Of a DNA stretch of 49,703 bases, positions 14,987 through 28,500 are shown piece by piece. The stretch is from Streptomyces globisporus (GTDB taxonomy: Bacteria > Actinomycetota > Actinomycetes > Streptomycetales > Streptomycetaceae), in contig NZ_QWFA01000016.1 of NCBI RefSeq assembly GCF_003501885.1, positions 1 through 49,703 of the forward strand, in the 5' to 3' direction. Numbering within the stretch: position 1 is the first letter of the stretch; every line of letters begins with the position of its first letter. The notes beneath the pieces are model-generated. The model was not told where the DNA came from, did not search any database, and saw nothing but the letters and a program-made list of their open reading frames with translations. The position numbers were made by a program, and so were the translations under genes.

Positions 14987-17900
14987 CTAGCCCTGGGTGT
15001 TGTCCAACGCTGCCCGGCGCAGCTGCGCGAGGCTCGCTCCGGGCTGCGTCACGATCTTCAGCAGCAAGCGCTCAAAGGTCCTGGCCATGGTCTCGACCGT
15101 CGTCCTGGTGAACAGGTCGGTGCTGTACTCCAGATAGCCGGCCAGGCCTGCGGGGGTTTCCCCGACGGTCAGGTTGAGGTCGAACTTCGCCACCTCCGTT
15201 TCGCCGGGCAGCGGCACGGAGGCCAGATCGGCGACGACCGTGTCGCCCTGGGATGCCGGGCCGGCCGGAGGTACGAGGTTGAACATGACCTGGAAGAGCG
15301 GAGAGTGGGCCGGGTCCGGCTTTGGTACGAGCTCTGCCGCCAGACGGGTGAACGGGACGTCCTTGCGTCGATGAGCGGCGGCGCTGACCAGCTGGGCCTG
15401 GGTCAGGAGCTCGTCGAATCCCTGGTCCGCGGTCACCTCCAGGCGCATCACCAGCAGGTTGACGAAGTACCCGACGAGTGGTTCGAGCTCGGGACGGGGA
15501 CGGTTGGTCACCGGCGAACCGATAGCCAGTTCACGGTCGTGGCTGTACTCGCCGAGCAGAGTCGCGAAGGCCGACAGAAGCGTCATGTACAACGTGCCGC
15601 CGCGCTCCTGGCTGAAACGGCGGAGCTGTCCGAGTACCTCCGAAGGCACCGCCAGTTCGACCGAAGACCCCCGGTACGACTTGACCGCCGGCCGTTCGTA
15701 GTCGGTGTCCAGCGATATGCACGACGGTAGCCCGGCCAGCTGCGCGCGCCAGTAGGCCAGTTGCTGCTCGCGGGCCGCTTCGTTCACGGCACTCCGTTGC
15801 CAGCGCGCGAAGTCGGTGTACTGGACGGGGAGTTCAGGCAGCGACGGCTCCGTTCCCCGGCTCAGCGCCCGGTAGAACAGGTCGAGTTCGGACAGGTAGA
15901 CGCCGGCCGACCATCCGTCGAAGATGCCCCAGGGCCGGGTCACCACGACGATGTGCTCGTACTCCGACAGCCGCAGGACGTGCACGCGCAGCATGTACCG
16001 GTCGTCCGGACGGAACGGCCGGGCCCGTTCGGCTCGGCGCCATTCGGTGACGGCGCTGTCGCCGCTCACGTCCGTGAAGGCGACCGTGAAGCCGGCGGCA
16101 TCGTTCACCCGCTGAACGACGGCGGAATCGGCGTCGAGCACATAGCTCGTGCGCAGGATCGCATGACGCTCGACGAGCGCCGCGTGTGCTCGCGCGTACG
16201 CCTGGCGGTCCAGTCGGCCGATGATCCGCTGGGCCCACTGGACATTGTCGTACGACGTCCCCACGTGCTCGATCGGGTTGAGGAACCACAGTTCGCCCTG
16301 CTGGAAGGCGAGCGGGACGTCGGTGCCGTCGGCGGTACCGGGCAGCAACGGAACCTCGGGAGCTGCGGTGCTCAGGGGATCCGTCTCCAGGGCCTTGGCC
16401 ATCTCGCCGATGGTCGCCCCGGCGAGCATCATCTGCAGGGACAGTTCCCTGCCGATCTCCTGCTTCACGCGGATCGTGAGCCGGGTCGCGAGCAGGGAGT
16501 GGCCACCGAGGTCGAAGAAGCCGTCCTGGAGGCCGACGCGATCCAGTTCGAGGACCTCTTGCACCAGTCGGCACAGGGCCACTTCCATGGGGCTCCGGGG
16601 CGCGTCGTAGCTCGCTCTGTGGACATCGGCCTCGTCCGGCGCCGGCAACGCCTTCTTGTCGACCTTGCCGTTGGGCGTGAGCGGCAACTCTTCGAGCGCC
16701 ACGAACACATTGGGCACCATGTACTCGGGCACCTTGGTCGCCAGGTACTCCTTGAGGGTGCGGGTCAGCTCCCTGCCGGTCTCCGCGATCTGGGGCACGT
16801 TCGCCACGTGAGACCGGCGGTAGGGGGCGCGGGCCTGTGCGCGCGGCGGTTCCCCCTTGGCGAAGACCAGGTCGAGCCCGTCCAGCCGGTGCTGGGACCA
16901 GGTCATCGCGACGTGGTACCCCAGTTCCTCGGCGTACTGGAGCACGGCTTCGAGTTCCCGCACGCGCGCCGCCCCGTCGCGGGAGAGGCGGTGGTCGCCG
17001 GTGATCGGTTCCACCTGCCGCTGGGCGGGCCATCGGGCCAGGCCCTGGCTCACCAGCACGTCATCGGCGATCCTCGGGTTGGTCAGGCCACTCGCCCCGA
17101 ATCGACGGTGCCGGCCATCGGTGAGGAGAGTCCGCAGTTCGTCCACGGTTCCGACGTCCAGCCACGGCAGGTCGTCCGGTTCGGCCGCGGCGCCCAGGGT
17201 CAGCACCACGTCGTAGCGATAGCTGAGCATCTCGTTGTCGCCCGTGCCACGCTTGACGGCGATGTCCACCGAGCCGATCCGGCCCAGCCTCTCGGGCAGC
17301 CGGACGAAGTACGAGGGGCTGAGCAGCAGTTCGGTCTCCTGCTGACGTCGGCGCTGCACCTCTCGGTCGAGCGTGCCCGCAGGTATCCGCGCGGACAGGC
17401 GGCTGCGCTCGACAGCGCACAGATGGGCGGAGTGGAGGTCGAGATTCCTCACATCGCCGAGCAGGATGCGTCCGCCGTCGGCGACGAGGGGCAGCAACCG
17501 CTCGATCACCTCCTCCAAGTAGAGCCGGTTGGGGAAGTACTGCACGACGGAGTTGATGACGACGGTGTCGAACTTCTCCGTGTCGGGCGGTACGGCGACC
17601 GAGCGGGCGTCACCCTGGGCGAGGGTCACATGCTTCCAGCCCCTGCGGTCGACGCCACGGCGGACACCGGCCAGGGCCGAGGCGGAAATGTCGAAGGCGT
17701 GCACCTCCTCGCAGGAGGCCGCGTAGCGGAAGAGCAGAAGCCCGGTACCGCAGCCGATCTCAAGGAGCCGCCTGGGGCGCAGTTCCTCGATGCTCCGGAC
17801 CGTGCCGTCGATCCACTCGCGCATCTCCTCCTCGGGGATGCTCCCGCCGGTGTAACTGCTGTTCCATCCACTGATGTTGAGGTCGTCAGCGGCGTCGGTG

Positions 17901-20900
17901 TCCACGGTCCGGCTCGCTGCGGCCGGGTCCGGCTCGTCGGAGTACTGGTCCTCGAAGAGGTCCTGCCACTGCCGCAGGCGCTCGGTGTTCTGCTCCCTCG
18001 CGATGCCGTCCAGCCAGTTCGACGTCGGCCGGACGTAGGCGATCAGCTGCTTGGACTCGCCGGCCGACCGTGTGGTGACCACAGCGCTGTGCACCGACGG
18101 ATGGGCGTGCAGCACCGCCTCGATCTCGCCGGGCTCGACTCGGTGCCCACGGACCTTGACCTGGTTGTCGATCCTGCCGTGGAACTCCAAGGTGCCGTCG
18201 GGCAGCCATCGCGCCATGTCGCCGGTGCGGTACAGCCGTGCACCGGCGTCGCCGGTGAAGGGGTCGCGGACGAACCGCTCGGCCGTCAGGTCCGGGGCAT
18301 TGAGGTAGCCGCGTGCCACGCCGGCCCCGCCGAGGCACAGTTCACCCACCACCCCGCGCGGGACCGGTCGCAGGTTCCGGTCGAGCACATACGCGGTCGA
18401 CTGGGGAATCGGCCTGCCGATCGGGATGGCCGCGCCCTCGGCGATGTCCCGCGGGATGACGTGGTGGGTGGCGGCGATGCTGTTCTCCGTGGGGCCGTAC
18501 CCGTTGACCACGGTCAGGCCGGGGTGTTCCGCGTACAGTCGACGGACGTCCCCGGCCGAGAAGGTGTCACCCACGACGGCCAGGTAGCGCAGCGGCAGAT
18601 CCCGGCCGGCCGCGGAGTCCACGAACGCCGGCAGGAAGGCGGACGACAGCAGCATCTTGCTGACGCCGGTCCGCTCGACGCAGTCCAGAAGCTGTCCGGG
18701 GTCCTTCGAGTCGCCGTCGTGCAGGACCAGGCGACCGCCGGATACCAGCGGGGTGAGCACCTCCAGCGAGCCGGCGTCGAACGAGATCGATGAGTGGTGC
18801 AGTACCACGGTGTTCTCGTCGGCGGAGAAGAACTCCCGGTTGCACACGAGCCGGACCACACCGCGGTGCTCCATCAGTACGCCCTTGGGCCGGCCTGTGG
18901 ACCCGGAGGTGAAGATGGTGCACGCGAGATGGTCGGGCATCAGGCCGATCTCCGCCCGGGACAGGTCGTGTTCCGGCTGAACGGCCAGCACCTGGGTGGC
19001 GGGCCCGGTCCCGTCCTCGGCGCGCTCGCCGGTGTCCAGGTGAATCACCTGGGGGCGTCCGCCGTCGGCCGGGCTGCCGAGGAGAGAGTCCGGCAGCTGG
19101 GACTGGCCGAGGATGAGGTCGACGCCCGACGCCTCGCGGAGAGCACGGATGCGTTCGCTGGGGTAGTCGGGATCGATGGGGACATAGGCCCCGCCTGCCT
19201 TGAGAATGCCGAGCAGGCCGATCACCGTCTCCGGCGAGCGCCGGACGGACAGTCCGACGAGGGTGTCGGGCCCCACCCCCTGACTGCGAAGGTAGTGCGC
19301 CACGCGGTTGGCCCGGGCGTTCGTCTGCGCATAGGTCAGCCGCTCGTCCCCGTGCTCGACGGCGACCGCTTGAGGCCGCGCCCTGACCTGCTCCTCGAAC
19401 AGATCGGGCAGACACCGGTCGTCGGGGTAGGGCGTGGCCGTGTCGTTCCACTCGATCAGCAGGCGGTCGCGTTCGGCCGGGGGCACGATGTCGATGTCGA
19501 GCGCCGGGGTGCCCGCTCCGTCGTCCAGAGCAAGGGCGGCCAGCATCCCCGACAGCGCCGCCTCCACGTAGTCGAGCACGGCATCCGGCGACAGGGCCTC
19601 GTCGACCTGGGCGTTCAGGGACAGCTGGGTTCCGGTGTCGTCGACCGACACGCCGACCGGGTAATTGGTCCGGTCCAGCCACCCGAGCTGAACGAGGCCC
19701 AGGCTCTCCAGGCTCACCGCGGGGTCCTGGCCGCTCCGGGGCTCGACGTAGCGGTAGTTGATCAGGGAGCTGAACAGCGTGGCGTCGCTGTCGAGTCCGC
19801 TGCACCCCTGGGCGAGGGTCAGGGCGTTCTGCTCATGGCTGATCAGATTCCTCAGGCCGGCCTCGACCTCGGTGATGAGGTCCTGGACGCTCCGGTCGCG
19901 CAACCGCACCCGTAGGGGGAGGGAGTTGATGAAGTTGCCGAGCATGCGCTCGATGTCGGGAACACCCTGGAGCCGTCCGGACAGGACGGTGCCGAAGACC
20001 ACGTCGTCGCGCCCGCTGCTGGCCGCGGTCACCAGCGCCCACGCGGCGTGGAAGAGCGTGGCCGGGCTGATGTGCAGACGCTGGGCCTGTTCGCGCAACT
20101 CGTTCGTCAGCTCGGCCGGGAGCGGGCGGTGCACATGGCGGGTTCGGCCGGCGTCACCGTGCACATCGACGAGTTGGAACGGCGTGGTCGGTTCCGTGAC
20201 GTCCCCCAGCTCCGCACGGAAGAACGTCTCCGCGTCGTCGGACGCGAGCTGGTGCAGGGTGTGGCTGACGAAGTCGCGGTAGGCGGCGGGCGGGGCCAGC
20301 CGGTCCTGGAGGCCGGCCATATGGTTGGCCAGCTCGTCGAAGATGAGCCGCAGCGAGGTGGCGTCCTCGATGAGATGGTGCACGCTGAGCAGCAGGAAGT
20401 GACCATCGGAGTGCGGATCGGCGGCGACCACCAGCCGCAGCAGCGGCGCGCGGTCCAGAGGGATGCCGCCGGGCTCGGTCAGCCAGGCGCGGGCCTGCCG
20501 CTCGGGGTCCTCGCCGATCTCCAGGGTGCGCCGCTCCACTTCGAGGGGTACCTGGCGCAGGACGACCTGCACCGCCTCCGCCAGCCCCTCGGTGATCACG
20601 GCGGTGCGCATGACGTCGTGCCGGTCCATCAGCGCCTGGACGGCGGCGACGAAGTCGTCACAGACCTCCTGGTCCGGGGCGCGGAACAGGATGGGGATGA
20701 CGTACGGGTCCTTCTCCGGGTCCATCAGGTGATGGAAGAGGATCCCTTCCTGGGACGGCACGAGCGGATAGATGTCCTGCACATTGGGGGCGCCGCCGGA
20801 CACCTGGCCCACGATGGAGTCGATCTCGCGCTGGGTGAGGCGGACCAGCGGCAGCATGTCCGGGGTGATGCGCTCACACAGTGGAGGCACGAGATTGGCC

Positions 20901-23900
20901 GGGACCTCGTGGTGCGGGACGGTGGAGGACTCACCGCGGTCCATCCGGGCCGCGAGGGTGGCCAGGGTCGGGCTGTCGAAGACGCCGCGCACGGTGGCGT
21001 GGAGTCCGCGTTCCTTGAGCCGCGCGATCAGAAGGGCGATCAGAAGCGAGTGCCCGCCCAGTTCGAAGAAGTTGTCGTCCGCGCCGATGCCGGTTTCATC
21101 GAGCCCCAGCAGGTCCGCCCAGGCGGCGGCGACGATCCGTTCGGTGGGTGTGCTCAGTGCCGTGCGGGGGCCTTGGGCGTAGGCGTCGGCTCCCGGCGCC
21201 GGCAGGGCCTTGCGGTCGAGCTTGCCGTTGCCGGTGACCGGCAGCTGATCCAGCACGACGTAGGCGCTGGGGACCATGTACTCGGGCAGAGTCCGCCGCA
21301 GATGGCGGACCACTTCGGCGCGCGGGACCGCGCCCCGGGGCGTCCCGTCGGGACCCTCGGCCCCTCCGTCCGGCACGACATAGGCCACCAACTGCTTCTC
21401 GCCGGGCTGGTCCGCCCGTGCCAGGACGGCGCAGGAGCCGACAGCGGGATGTTCGGCGAGGCGTGCCTCGATCTCACCGAGCTCGATGCGGAAGCCCCTG
21501 ATCTTGACCTGGTCGTCATTGCGGCCCAGGTACTCCAGTGAGCCGTCCGGCAGCCACCGCGCCAGGTCGCCGGTCCGGTACATGCGCGCCCCGGGTTCAC
21601 CACAGAAGTCGTCCTCGACGAAACGTTCCGCCGTCAGCTCCGGGCGGTTCACGTACCCCCGTGCCACACCCGCGCCGCCGATGTACAGCTCGCCCACCGC
21701 CCCGACCGGTACGGGTCGGCGGTGCCGGTCCAGGACATAGGTCCGCAGATCGGGGATCCGGACACCGATCGGGCTCCCCGGCCGCTCTACGTCCGCCGGC
21801 GACAGCGGCCGATACGTCACGTGCACCGTCGTCTCGGTGATCCCGTACATGTTGACCAGCTCGACCGACCGGTTGACCGCGCGTCCCATCCACGGCTTCA
21901 GCGACGTCACATCCAGCGCCTCGCCGCCGAACACCACCAGCCGCAAGCTGTGGGGCTCCGCGTCCTCCCCCTGTGCCGCGATCAACTGCCGGAACGCGCT
22001 GGGCGTCTGGTTCAGCACCGTCACCCCGGACGTGCGCAGGAGCCGGTGGAACGCGTCCTGATCGCGCGTCGTCTCCTGCGGCACGATCACCAGCCGACCG
22101 CCGTACAACAGCGCGCCCCACATCTCCCACACGGAGAAGTCGAAGGCGAAGGAGTGGAACAGTGTCCACACGTCGTGCTCGTCGAAACCGAACCACGGGG
22201 CAGTGGAGGTGAACAGGCGTGTCACATTGCGGTGTTCGACCACGACGCCCTTCGGCACCCCCGTCGAGCCCGACGTGTAGATCACATACGCCGCGTCCGT
22301 CTCCGACGCTCCCGACCCCGGCAGATCCTCCGCGGCGAGCTCCGACCACAGGGCCGCGTCCGCCGCGATATCCACGACGGGGGCGGACGGCGCCCTCAGC
22401 TCCGTGGGCAGTCCGCCCTCCGTCACGACCACACCCGGGTCGCTGTCCTTCAGCACGAACGCGAGCCTCTCGGCCGGCGAGGCCGGGTCCAGAGGCACAT
22501 AGGCACCGCCGGCCTTCAACACCGCCAGCACGCACACCACCAGCTGCTCACTGCGCGGCAGACACAGGGCGACCAGGACTTCGGGCCCCACTCCCATGCC
22601 GCGCAGATGCCGTGCCAGGCGATTCGCGCGGGCGTTCAGTTCACCGTACGAGACGGTACGTCCCTCGTACTCCAGGGCCACCGCACCCGGTGTCCCCGCG
22701 GCCACCTTCTCGAACCTCTCGTGCACACGGCCGGGGGTGCGCTCCAGAGCCGGGACGGTGTTCCACTCCTGGAGCACCGTGCGCCGCTCGGCTGCGTCGA
22801 GGGCGTCGACCCGGGAGATCCGCTCGTGCGGTTCGGCGACGAGGGCGCGCAGCAGGGCCGCGTAGTTGCGTGCCAGCAGCCGTACGGATTCGCGGTCGAA
22901 CATGCCGGTGTCGTACGTGACGGCGCCCACCAGTCCGTCTGCCGTCTCGCGCAGGTTGAGCGAGAGGTCCGAACCGGCCGGCGCGAAGTCGAACTCGGTA
23001 CGGGAGAAGCTCAGGTTTCCCGCCCGTGCACAGCCGTCGGTCTCCGGTCCCCGAAGGGCGAACGCCACCCGGAAGGCGGGCGGGTGGCCGGGCCCGCGCC
23101 GCAGGCCGAGCGCGGTCACCACGTCTTCGAAGGGCACGTCGCGATAGCCGTGCGCCTGGCGGACGACCTCCTTCATCCTCCCGAGCAGTTCGGCGAAGGT
23201 CGGGTCGCCGGAGAGGTCGGCGCGCATGACCAGTGTGTTGGCGAGCGGGCCGATGAGGCCCTCGGACCCGGGGCTGTCCCGGTGGGCGTCGGTGGTGCCG
23301 ATGGTGATGTCCACCAGCTCGCTGTATCGGTGCAGCAGCACCGCGTAGGCCGAGAGCAGTACCGTGTGAAGTGTGTCGTGACGGTCGGCGCAGAGTGCTC
23401 TGAGCCGTCCCAGGAGGTCCTGCGGCAGGTGGAGCCACTCGTACGCCTCCTGGTCCGTCCTGTTCACGGGCCGGGACCGGTCGGTCGGCAGGGGCACGTG
23501 GGGATCGATCCCGTCGAGCTGCTTCTTCCAGTAGCCGATCTCCCGGGCGCGGGCCTCCTGGGACAGCTTCCGGCCCTGCTCATGGGCGTAGTCCGTGTAC
23601 TGGAGGGGCAGCGGTTCGAGGGTCGGGGGCCGGCCCTCGCCGTACGCGGCGTAGAGAGCGACCGTCTCGCGGAAGAAGACGTCGAGCGACCCTGCGTCGG
23701 ACACCCGGTGGTGCAGAGTGACGAGCAGGATGTGCTCGTGCGCCGAGATGCGCAGAAGGCTGACCCGGATCGGAGCTTCCCGGGCGGGGTCGAAGGGGGC
23801 GGCGGCCTCCTTCTCGTACACCGAACGCAGCCGGCCCAGGTCGGTCAGCTCCGCCTCGTGGAGGGTGAGTTCCGCGTGATCGCCCATGACCTCGTGAGGG

Positions 23901-25564
23901 ACGCCGTCCCGCTCGACGACACGCGTCCGCAGGATGTCGTGGCGCTGGACAAGGGTCTTTAGGGCCCGCAGGAGAGCCGCACGATCGAGGGGGCCCTCCA
24001 GCCGGATCGCCATAGCGCTGTTGCGGCGGGCGCTGTCGCCGTCCTGCCGGGCCGGGAGCGAACCGCCGGGCCGGGACAGGCGCGTCAGGGCAGGGGGCTC
24101 GAACCGCTCCGGCAAGGGAAGGTCCGTCAGGGCCTTCCCTGCTTCGTCGCACACAGCCGCCAGGACGCGGACCAGATGCTCCGCAAGCCTCTCGACGAAG
24201 CTCCGGCTGTACAGCTCGGGCTGGTACGTCCAGTACAGGGTGAGGGCTTCCCCGCTGTTCCACACCTCCAGCGACAGTTCGTACTCGCCCTCCTGGTGCA
24301 GCTCGTCGACGAGCCGGTAGGGCCGGTGGGGGCCCTCGATGCCATCGAGCACGTCCTGGTAGACGAACGCCGTCTGGAAGAGCAGAGAGCGGCCGGGGGA
24401 GGCCTCCGAGGCCAACTCCCGGACCAGCGCCGAGAGAGGAAGGCTGTGCAGCATGTCGTCGGCGACGTTCCGCTGGGTGCCGACGACCAGCTCAGCGAAC
24501 GACGACGATGCCGGAACCGTCACACGGACCGGCACCATGTTGACCAACGGGCCCATGGTGTCGGCAAGTTTTTCACTGCGGCGCTCGTTCACCGCGATGC
24601 CGACGACCACTTCGTCCTGGTCGGCGTACGAGGCCAGAGCCGCCGTGTAGGCGGTGAGCAGCGCGGAGGAGAGGAAGACGCGCTGTTCGTCCGCGAGTTG
24701 CCTGATCCGCGCGACGAGCTCCGCGGGCACCCGGCAGATGTGGGTGGCGCCGGCGAACGGCTCCTCCACCTCCTGGTGCGGACGGTCGGTGGGCAGGCCG
24801 AGAACGGGCAGCGGCCCGGCGAGCCGGTCGCGCCAGTACGGCAGGAGTGCGCGGCTCCGTTCCGGCAGCGTGCGCCGTTCCTCGTCCACGAAGTCGTGGA
24901 ACTCCGCACTGCCCGCGACACGGTCGGTCGGCGCCGGACGGCGTCCGGCCACCAGGGCCTCGTACGCCTCGAACAGCGAGTTCATCAGCAGCGTCGCAGA
25001 GTTGCCGTCGAAGATGACGTGATGAACGGTGATCAGGACGATCGACTCGTTCAGCGGACGGTCGAACACCCTGACCCGGAAAAGACTCTCCGCGTCGTGC
25101 GCCGAAGTGGCGTCCATGGCGAACGGGCGCTTGCTCTCACGCCGGATGACGTCCAGCGCCTCCGCGTCGTCCGAGGCACCCGTCAGGTCCACGCGAGCGA
25201 AGTCGGGTTCCCGAGCGGGGTCGATCGACTGCTGGGGCGTGTTCCCCTCCCGGTGGATCACGGTGCTGAGCACCGGGTGTCGTGCGACCAGAGCCCGGCA
25301 CGCCTCCTGGAAGACCGACGGGTCCAGGTCCATGACACGGAAGCACAGAGGCACGTTGTATGCGGCCATGTCCGGGTACGCCCGCTGGAGTCCCCATAAG
25401 CCGGCCTGTGCGTCCGAGAGCGGGTAGGCCCGGGCAGCGGTGCCGGGCGGAACCTGCGGCTTGGGCATCTGACGCTGCAACGCGCGCAGCCGGTCGGCGA
25501 CCTCACTGTCGCTGATCCCGCCCGCCTGGTACTCCGCGATGAGGGCGTCGATCCTGTGCTTCAC
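14987..25564 (-). CDS. NRPS: C-C-A(Thr)-PCP-C-A(nMT)-PCP-C
   Basis: 3525 residues from a GTG (25564) overlapping the PKS stop as GTGA, implying translational coupling. C1 (to about 480) has HHVIFDG (near 180). C2 has a degenerate opening and HHRVSDA (near 615). A1 (about 990-1480) has [11 protein letters not shown] and FDFSVWEMW; the specificity residues I extract are D-F-W-N-V-G-M-V-H-K, the threonine pattern with one conservative change. PCP1: GGHSL (about 1502). C3 opens like DCL or dual E/C domains ([17 protein letters not shown]) and has HHLIEDA (about 1730). A2 starts about 2070; an S-adenosylmethionine methyltransferase (LEIGCGTG, about 2600) sits between A8 and A10, as in N-methylating modules. 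Its code, D-A-L-L-A-V-G-I-A-K, I do not recognise. PCP2: GGHSLLA (about 3020). Terminal C4 has TRPWGIFDG, with the HH pair lost. No thioesterase. Predicted product: acyl-Thr-(N-methyl residue). Confidence 0.94.
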   Translation of the reverse strand: MKHRIDALIAEYQAGGISDSEVADRLRALQRQMPKPQVPPGTAARAYPLSDAQAGLWGLQRAYPDMAAYNVPLCFRVMDLDPSVFQEACRALVARHPVLSTVIHREGNTPQQSIDPAREPDFARVDLTGASDDAEALDVIRRESKRPFAMDATSAHDAESLFRVRVFDRPLNESIVLITVHHVIFDGNSATLLMNSLFEAYEALVAGRRPAPTDRVAGSAEFHDFVDEERRTLPERSRALLPYWRDRLAGPLPVLGLPTDRPHQEVEEPFAGATHICRVPAELVARIRQLADEQRVFLSSALLTAYTAALASYADQDEVVVGIAVNERRSEKLADTMGPLVNMVPVRVTVPASSSFAELVVGTQRNVADDMLHSLPLSALVRELASEASPGRSLLFQTAFVYQDVLDGIEGPHRPYRLVDELHQEGEYELSLEVWNSGEALTLYWTYQPELYSRSFVERLAEHLVRVLAAVCDEAGKALTDLPLPERFEPPALTRLSRPGGSLPARQDGDSARRNSAMAIRLEGPLDRAALLRALKTLVQRHDILRTRVVERDGVPHEVMGDHAELTLHEAELTDLGRLRSVYEKEAAAPFDPAREAPIRVSLLRISAHEHILLVTLHHRVSDAGSLDVFFRETVALYAAYGEGRPPTLEPLPLQYTDYAHEQGRKLSQEARAREIGYWKKQLDGIDPHVPLPTDRSRPVNRTDQEAYEWLHLPQDLLGRLRALCADRHDTLHTVLLSAYAVLLHRYSELVDITIGTTDAHRDSPGSEGLIGPLANTLVMRADLSGDPTFAELLGRMKEVVRQAHGYRDVPFEDVVTALGLRRGPGHPPAFRVAFALRGPETDGCARAGNLSFSRTEFDFAPAGSDLSLNLRETADGLVGAVTYDTGMFDRESVRLLARNYAALLRALVAEPHERISRVDALDAAERRTVLQEWNTVPALERTPGRVHERFEKVAAGTPGAVALEYEGRTVSYGELNARANRLARHLRGMGVGPEVLVALCLPRSEQLVVCVLAVLKAGGAYVPLDPASPAERLAFVLKDSDPGVVVTEGGLPTELRAPSAPVVDIAADAALWSELAAEDLPGSGASETDAAYVIYTSGSTGVPKGVVVEHRNVTRLFTSTAPWFGFDEHDVWTLFHSFAFDFSVWEMWGALLYGGRLVIVPQETTRDQDAFHRLLRTSGVTVLNQTPSAFRQLIAAQGEDAEPHSLRLVVFGGEALDVTSLKPWMGRAVNRSVELVNMYGITETTVHVTYRPLSPADVERPGSPIGVRIPDLRTYVLDRHRRPVPVGAVGELYIGGAGVARGYVNRPELTAERFVEDDFCGEPGARMYRTGDLARWLPDGSLEYLGRNDDQVKIRGFRIELGEIEARLAEHPAVGSCAVLARADQPGEKQLVAYVVPDGGAEGPDGTPRGAVPRAEVVRHLRRTLPEYMVPSAYVVLDQLPVTGNGKLDRKALPAPGADAYAQGPRTALSTPTERIVAAAWADLLGLDETGIGADDNFFELGGHSLLIALLIARLKERGLHATVRGVFDSPTLATLAARMDRGESSTVPHHEVPANLVPPLCERITPDMLPLVRLTQREIDSIVGQVSGGAPNVQDIYPLVPSQEGILFHHLMDPEKDPYVIPILFRAPDQEVCDDFVAAVQALMDRHDVMRTAVITEGLAEAVQVVLRQVPLEVERRTLEIGEDPERQARAWLTEPGGIPLDRAPLLRLVVAADPHSDGHFLLLSVHHLIEDATSLRLIFDELANHMAGLQDRLAPPAAYRDFVSHTLHQLASDDAETFFRAELGDVTEPTTPFQLVDVHGDAGRTRHVHRPLPAELTNELREQAQRLHISPATLFHAAWALVTAASSGRDDVVFGTVLSGRLQGVPDIERMLGNFINSLPLRVRLRDRSVQDLITEVEAGLRNLISHEQNALTLAQGCSGLDSDATLFSSLINYRYVEPRSGQDPAVSLESLGLVQLGWLDRTNYPVGVSVDDTGTQLSLNAQVDEALSPDAVLDYVEAALSGMLAALALDDGAGTPALDIDIVPPAERDRLLIEWNDTATPYPDDRCLPDLFEEQVRARPQAVAVEHGDERLTYAQTNARANRVAHYLRSQGVGPDTLVGLSVRRSPETVIGLLGILKAGGAYVPIDPDYPSERIRALREASGVDLILGQSQLPDSLLGSPADGGRPQVIHLDTGERAEDGTGPATQVLAVQPEHDLSRAEIGLMPDHLACTIFTSGSTGRPKGVLMEHRGVVRLVCNREFFSADENTVVLHHSSISFDAGSLEVLTPLVSGGRLVLHDGDSKDPGQLLDCVERTGVSKMLLSSAFLPAFVDSAAGRDLPLRYLAVVGDTFSAGDVRRLYAEHPGLTVVNGYGPTENSIAATHHVIPRDIAEGAAIPIGRPIPQSTAYVLDRNLRPVPRGVVGELCLGGAGVARGYLNAPDLTAERFVRDPFTGDAGARLYRTGDMARWLPDGTLEFHGRIDNQVKVRGHRVEPGEIEAVLHAHPSVHSAVVTTRSAGESKQLIAYVRPTSNWLDGIAREQNTERLRQWQDLFEDQYSDEPDPAAASRTVDTDAADDLNISGWNSSYTGGSIPEEEMREWIDGTVRSIEELRPRRLLEIGCGTGLLLFRYAASCEEVHAFDISASALAGVRRGVDRRGWKHVTLAQGDARSVAVPPDTEKFDTVVINSVVQYFPNRLYLEEVIERLLPLVADGGRILLGDVRNLDLHSAHLCAVERSRLSARIPAGTLDREVQRRRQQETELLLSPSYFVRLPERLGRIGSVDIAVKRGTGDNEMLSYRYDVVLTLGAAAEPDDLPWLDVGTVDELRTLLTDGRHRRFGASGLTNPRIADDVLVSQGLARWPAQRQVEPITGDHRLSRDGAARVRELEAVLQYAEELGYHVAMTWSQHRLDGLDLVFAKGEPPRAQARAPYRRSHVANVPQIAETGRELTRTLKEYLATKVPEYMVPNVFVALEELPLTPNGKVDKKALPAPDEADVHRASYDAPRSPMEVALCRLVQEVLELDRVGLQDGFFDLGGHSLLATRLTIRVKQEIGRELSLQMMLAGATIGEMAKALETDPLSTAAPEVPLLPGTADGTDVPLAFQQGELWFLNPIEHVGTSYDNVQWAQRIIGRLDRQAYARAHAALVERHAILRTSYVLDADSAVVQRVNDAAGFTVAFTDVSGDSAVTEWRRAERARPFRPDDRYMLRVHVLRLSEYEHIVVVTRPWGIFDGWSAGVYLSELDLFYRALSRGTEPSLPELPVQYTDFARWQRSAVNEAAREQQLAYWRAQLAGLPSCISLDTDYERPAVKSYRGSSVELAVPSEVLGQLRRFSQERGGTLYMTLLSAFATLLGEYSHDRELAIGSPVTNRPRPELEPLVGYFVNLLVMRLEVTADQGFDELLTQAQLVSAAAHRRKDVPFTRLAAELVPKPDPAHSPLFQVMFNLVPPAGPASQGDTVVADLASVPLPGETEVAKFDLNLTVGETPAGLAGYLEYSTDLFTRTTVETMARTFERLLLKIVTQPGASLAQLRRAALDNTQG

Positions 25565-28500
25565 TTTTCGTTCCTGTCTGTGTCGAGGAGCGCGATGGCG
25601 TCTTCCAGGGGCAGCTCACCGGTGTGCAGGTCTCCCAGAACCGCCAGGACCTCCGCCCGCACGCTCTCGGCGTGTTCGGAACGGGGCGGTTCCTCGGCCG
25701 TGACGGCAACCAGGCGGGCCAGCGCGGCCGAGCGCCGGGCGGTCAGATGGGCCGCCACCTCCGCGATGGTGGTGTGCTCGAAGAGCACGCTGGGCAGAAA
25801 CGCCGGGTCGACGGTCGCGGTCAGTTCTTCCGTGAGGCCGACGGCGCCCAGTGAGGTCAGCCCCAGCTCGATCAGGCCGGTGTGCAGGCCGATCTCATCG
25901 GCCGCCCGTCCCAGACGTGCGGCGACCAGCTGCCGCAGAAAGCCTCGCGCCCTCTCTTCGGGCGAGAACCGCGAGCCTGCCGGCTCCGATGTCCCCGGCT
26001 CTGTGGGCAGTGGCTCGCTCTCCGGTACGTACCGCCAGTGGAGGGCGCCGAGGCGCGGCTGTCCGGAGACCGAGGTGCCGGGAGCGGCTGATGGCCCGGG
26101 CTCGGGAGTGACGCTCTCACCGGGTGCCCCCACCCAGTGCGGCCGCCTGGCGAACGGATACGTGGGCAGGTGCAGCCGACGCGGCGTCGTCTCCGCGTAC
26201 AGGGGACGCCAGTCCACGGCGTACCCCCCGGTCCAGAGCTCGGCGATCTTGTCCCAGGCACCCTGGGCCGCCCAACGGGCGACCAGTTCCGTGCGCAGGT
26301 CGTCCTCGTCGAGCAACCGCGACTCCGGAACCTGTCCTCCCTCCCGGCTCCGCCACACGTTGCCGACGCCGGAATCGGTACCGCGCGCGAGGGCGCCAAG
26401 GGCGTCCTTCACCTCGTCCAGGTCGTACGCGAGGATCACCGCGCGCTCCGCCAACGCCACACGGCCCGTCTGGAGGGTGTGGGCCAGCGCCGACGCGTCC
26501 ACCGCCATGCCGTCCTTCGACTCCAGGAAGCGCAGCAGCTTCTCGGCGTAGGCACGGAGGCGTTCGCCGTCCGTCGCGGACAGCGGTACGAGCACGGGTC
26601 CCGGTGCGCCGTTTCCGTACCCCGGCACGCCGGCCTTCCGAGGCGCTTCCTCCAGGAGGACGTGGGCGTTGGCGCCCGTGGCGCCGAAGGCGCTCACCCC
26701 GGCCCGACGCGGCGCCGCCGCCGGCCCGGTCACGTCCACCGTCCACTCCTCCAGATCGGTCTGGAGGCGGAACGGCGAGTCGTCCAGGTCGAGGTACGGG
26801 TTGGGCCGCTCCGCGCGCACCATGGGGGTCAGTGTCGCGTGGTGGAGCTGGAGCGTTGCCTTCGTGAGAGCGCTGATCCCGGCGGCAGCCTCCGCATGGC
26901 CGATGGCGGATTTGACCGAGCCGAGCGCGCAGAACCGCTTGGCGTCCGTTCGCTCCTCGAACACCTTGCGCAGCGCCTGGATCTCGATCAGGTCGCCGAT
27001 CTCCGTGCCCGTGCCGTGGGCTTCGAGGTAGCCGAGCGAGGCGGGGTCGATCCCGGCGCGGTCCAGGCAATCCTCGATGAGGGCCGCCTGTGCGGCCACT
27101 GACGGAGTCCGCAGTCCGGGGGTCCTGCCGGAGTGGTTGACCGCGGTTCCCTTGATGACCGCGTAGATGTCGTCGCCGTCCGCGATGGCCGAGCTCAGCG
27201 GCTTGAGGAGCACAGCCCCCACGGCCTCGGCCGGAACGTAGCCGTCGGCACCGGCGCCGAACGACCGGGCGGGCGTGTCGCTCGCGAGCAGCTCCAGCGC
27301 TCCGTACGCACGGTACTTGGCCGGGTGCAGTGAGAGGTTCACGCCGCCCGCGAGTGCGGCGTGGCATTCGCCGCGCCGCAGGCTCTCCACGGCCAGGTGC
27401 AGGGCGCTGAGCGAGGAGGCGCAGACCGTGTCGACGGCCATGGAGGGGCCGTTGAAGTCGCAGAAGTGCGAGACCCGGTGAGCGATGGACGCGGAGTTGA
27501 GCGACAGCGGGGCGGGCCCCACCCCGTCGGCGGCGTCGTGCTGCACCAGGACGTAGTCCTTGTGCATGACCCCGACAAAGACGCCGACCGCTCTGCGCGG
27601 TCCGCGGACCGTGGTCCCGGTGAGGCCGGCCGGGGTGTACCCGGCGTCCTCGATGGCCTCCCAGCACACCTCCAGGAACATCCGTTCCTGCGGGTCGAGC
27701 TGGGCGGCCTCGTCCGCCGGAACACCGAAGAAGTCGGCATCGAAGCAGTCGACATCGTCAAGGAACCCGCCCCACGAGGCCATCGTCCGCCCGGACGGGG
27801 TGCGCTTCCCCCGGAAGGTGTCACGGGGCCAGCGGTTCTCGGGAACCTCGGTGACACAGTCGCGTCCCGCCTTCAGGTTCTCCCAGAACTCGGTGACATC
27901 GCCCGCCTTCGGGTACCGGCCTCCGAGCCCGACGATGGCGATGTCTCCCGGACCGGTTTCCCGGGCCGGTGCGGCGGATCGCTCGGCGACCTGAGCACCG
28001 GGCACGGACGGTTCGTCGTGAACCGCCCGTCCGGGCGACGGGTCCGGCGCCTCCACGGCCGGGACGGCCGGGCCGTGGAGCTCCACGATGTGGGCGGCCA
28101 GCCCGGCCACTGTCGGGTGTTCGAACAGCGACGTCGGTGACAGCTTCGCGCCCAGCCGCGACCCGATCTCCGATGCCATCTGCAGCAGGGTGGCCGAGTC
28201 CAGACCTAGCTCGTAGTAGCTCGTGTGGGTGTCGACCTGCTCCGCCGGAACCCCGATCCGGGCGGCGACGACCGAGGCGACGACTCCAGCCGTCTCCCCG
28301 GCCGAGACCACGTCGGCATGGGCTTGTGCGCCGCCCGCGGGCGGGGCGGGTTCGACCGGTGCCTCGCCGAAGCGCACGGGGTCGATGTGTCGGGTGTCCC
28401 TCACCGCCTTCGTGACAAGGTTCCTCAGCTCGCCGGTCCTGCGCCCCTCGGAGTCGAAGAACTCCATGGCCAGGGTGAACAGTTCGTCCCGATGTGTGAC

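Noticed and set aside
22560..23440. Possible break in the NRPS around the degenerate second C domain
   Set aside because: The frame is open throughout and the C fold continues to the A1 start; the change is substitution, not a frameshift.
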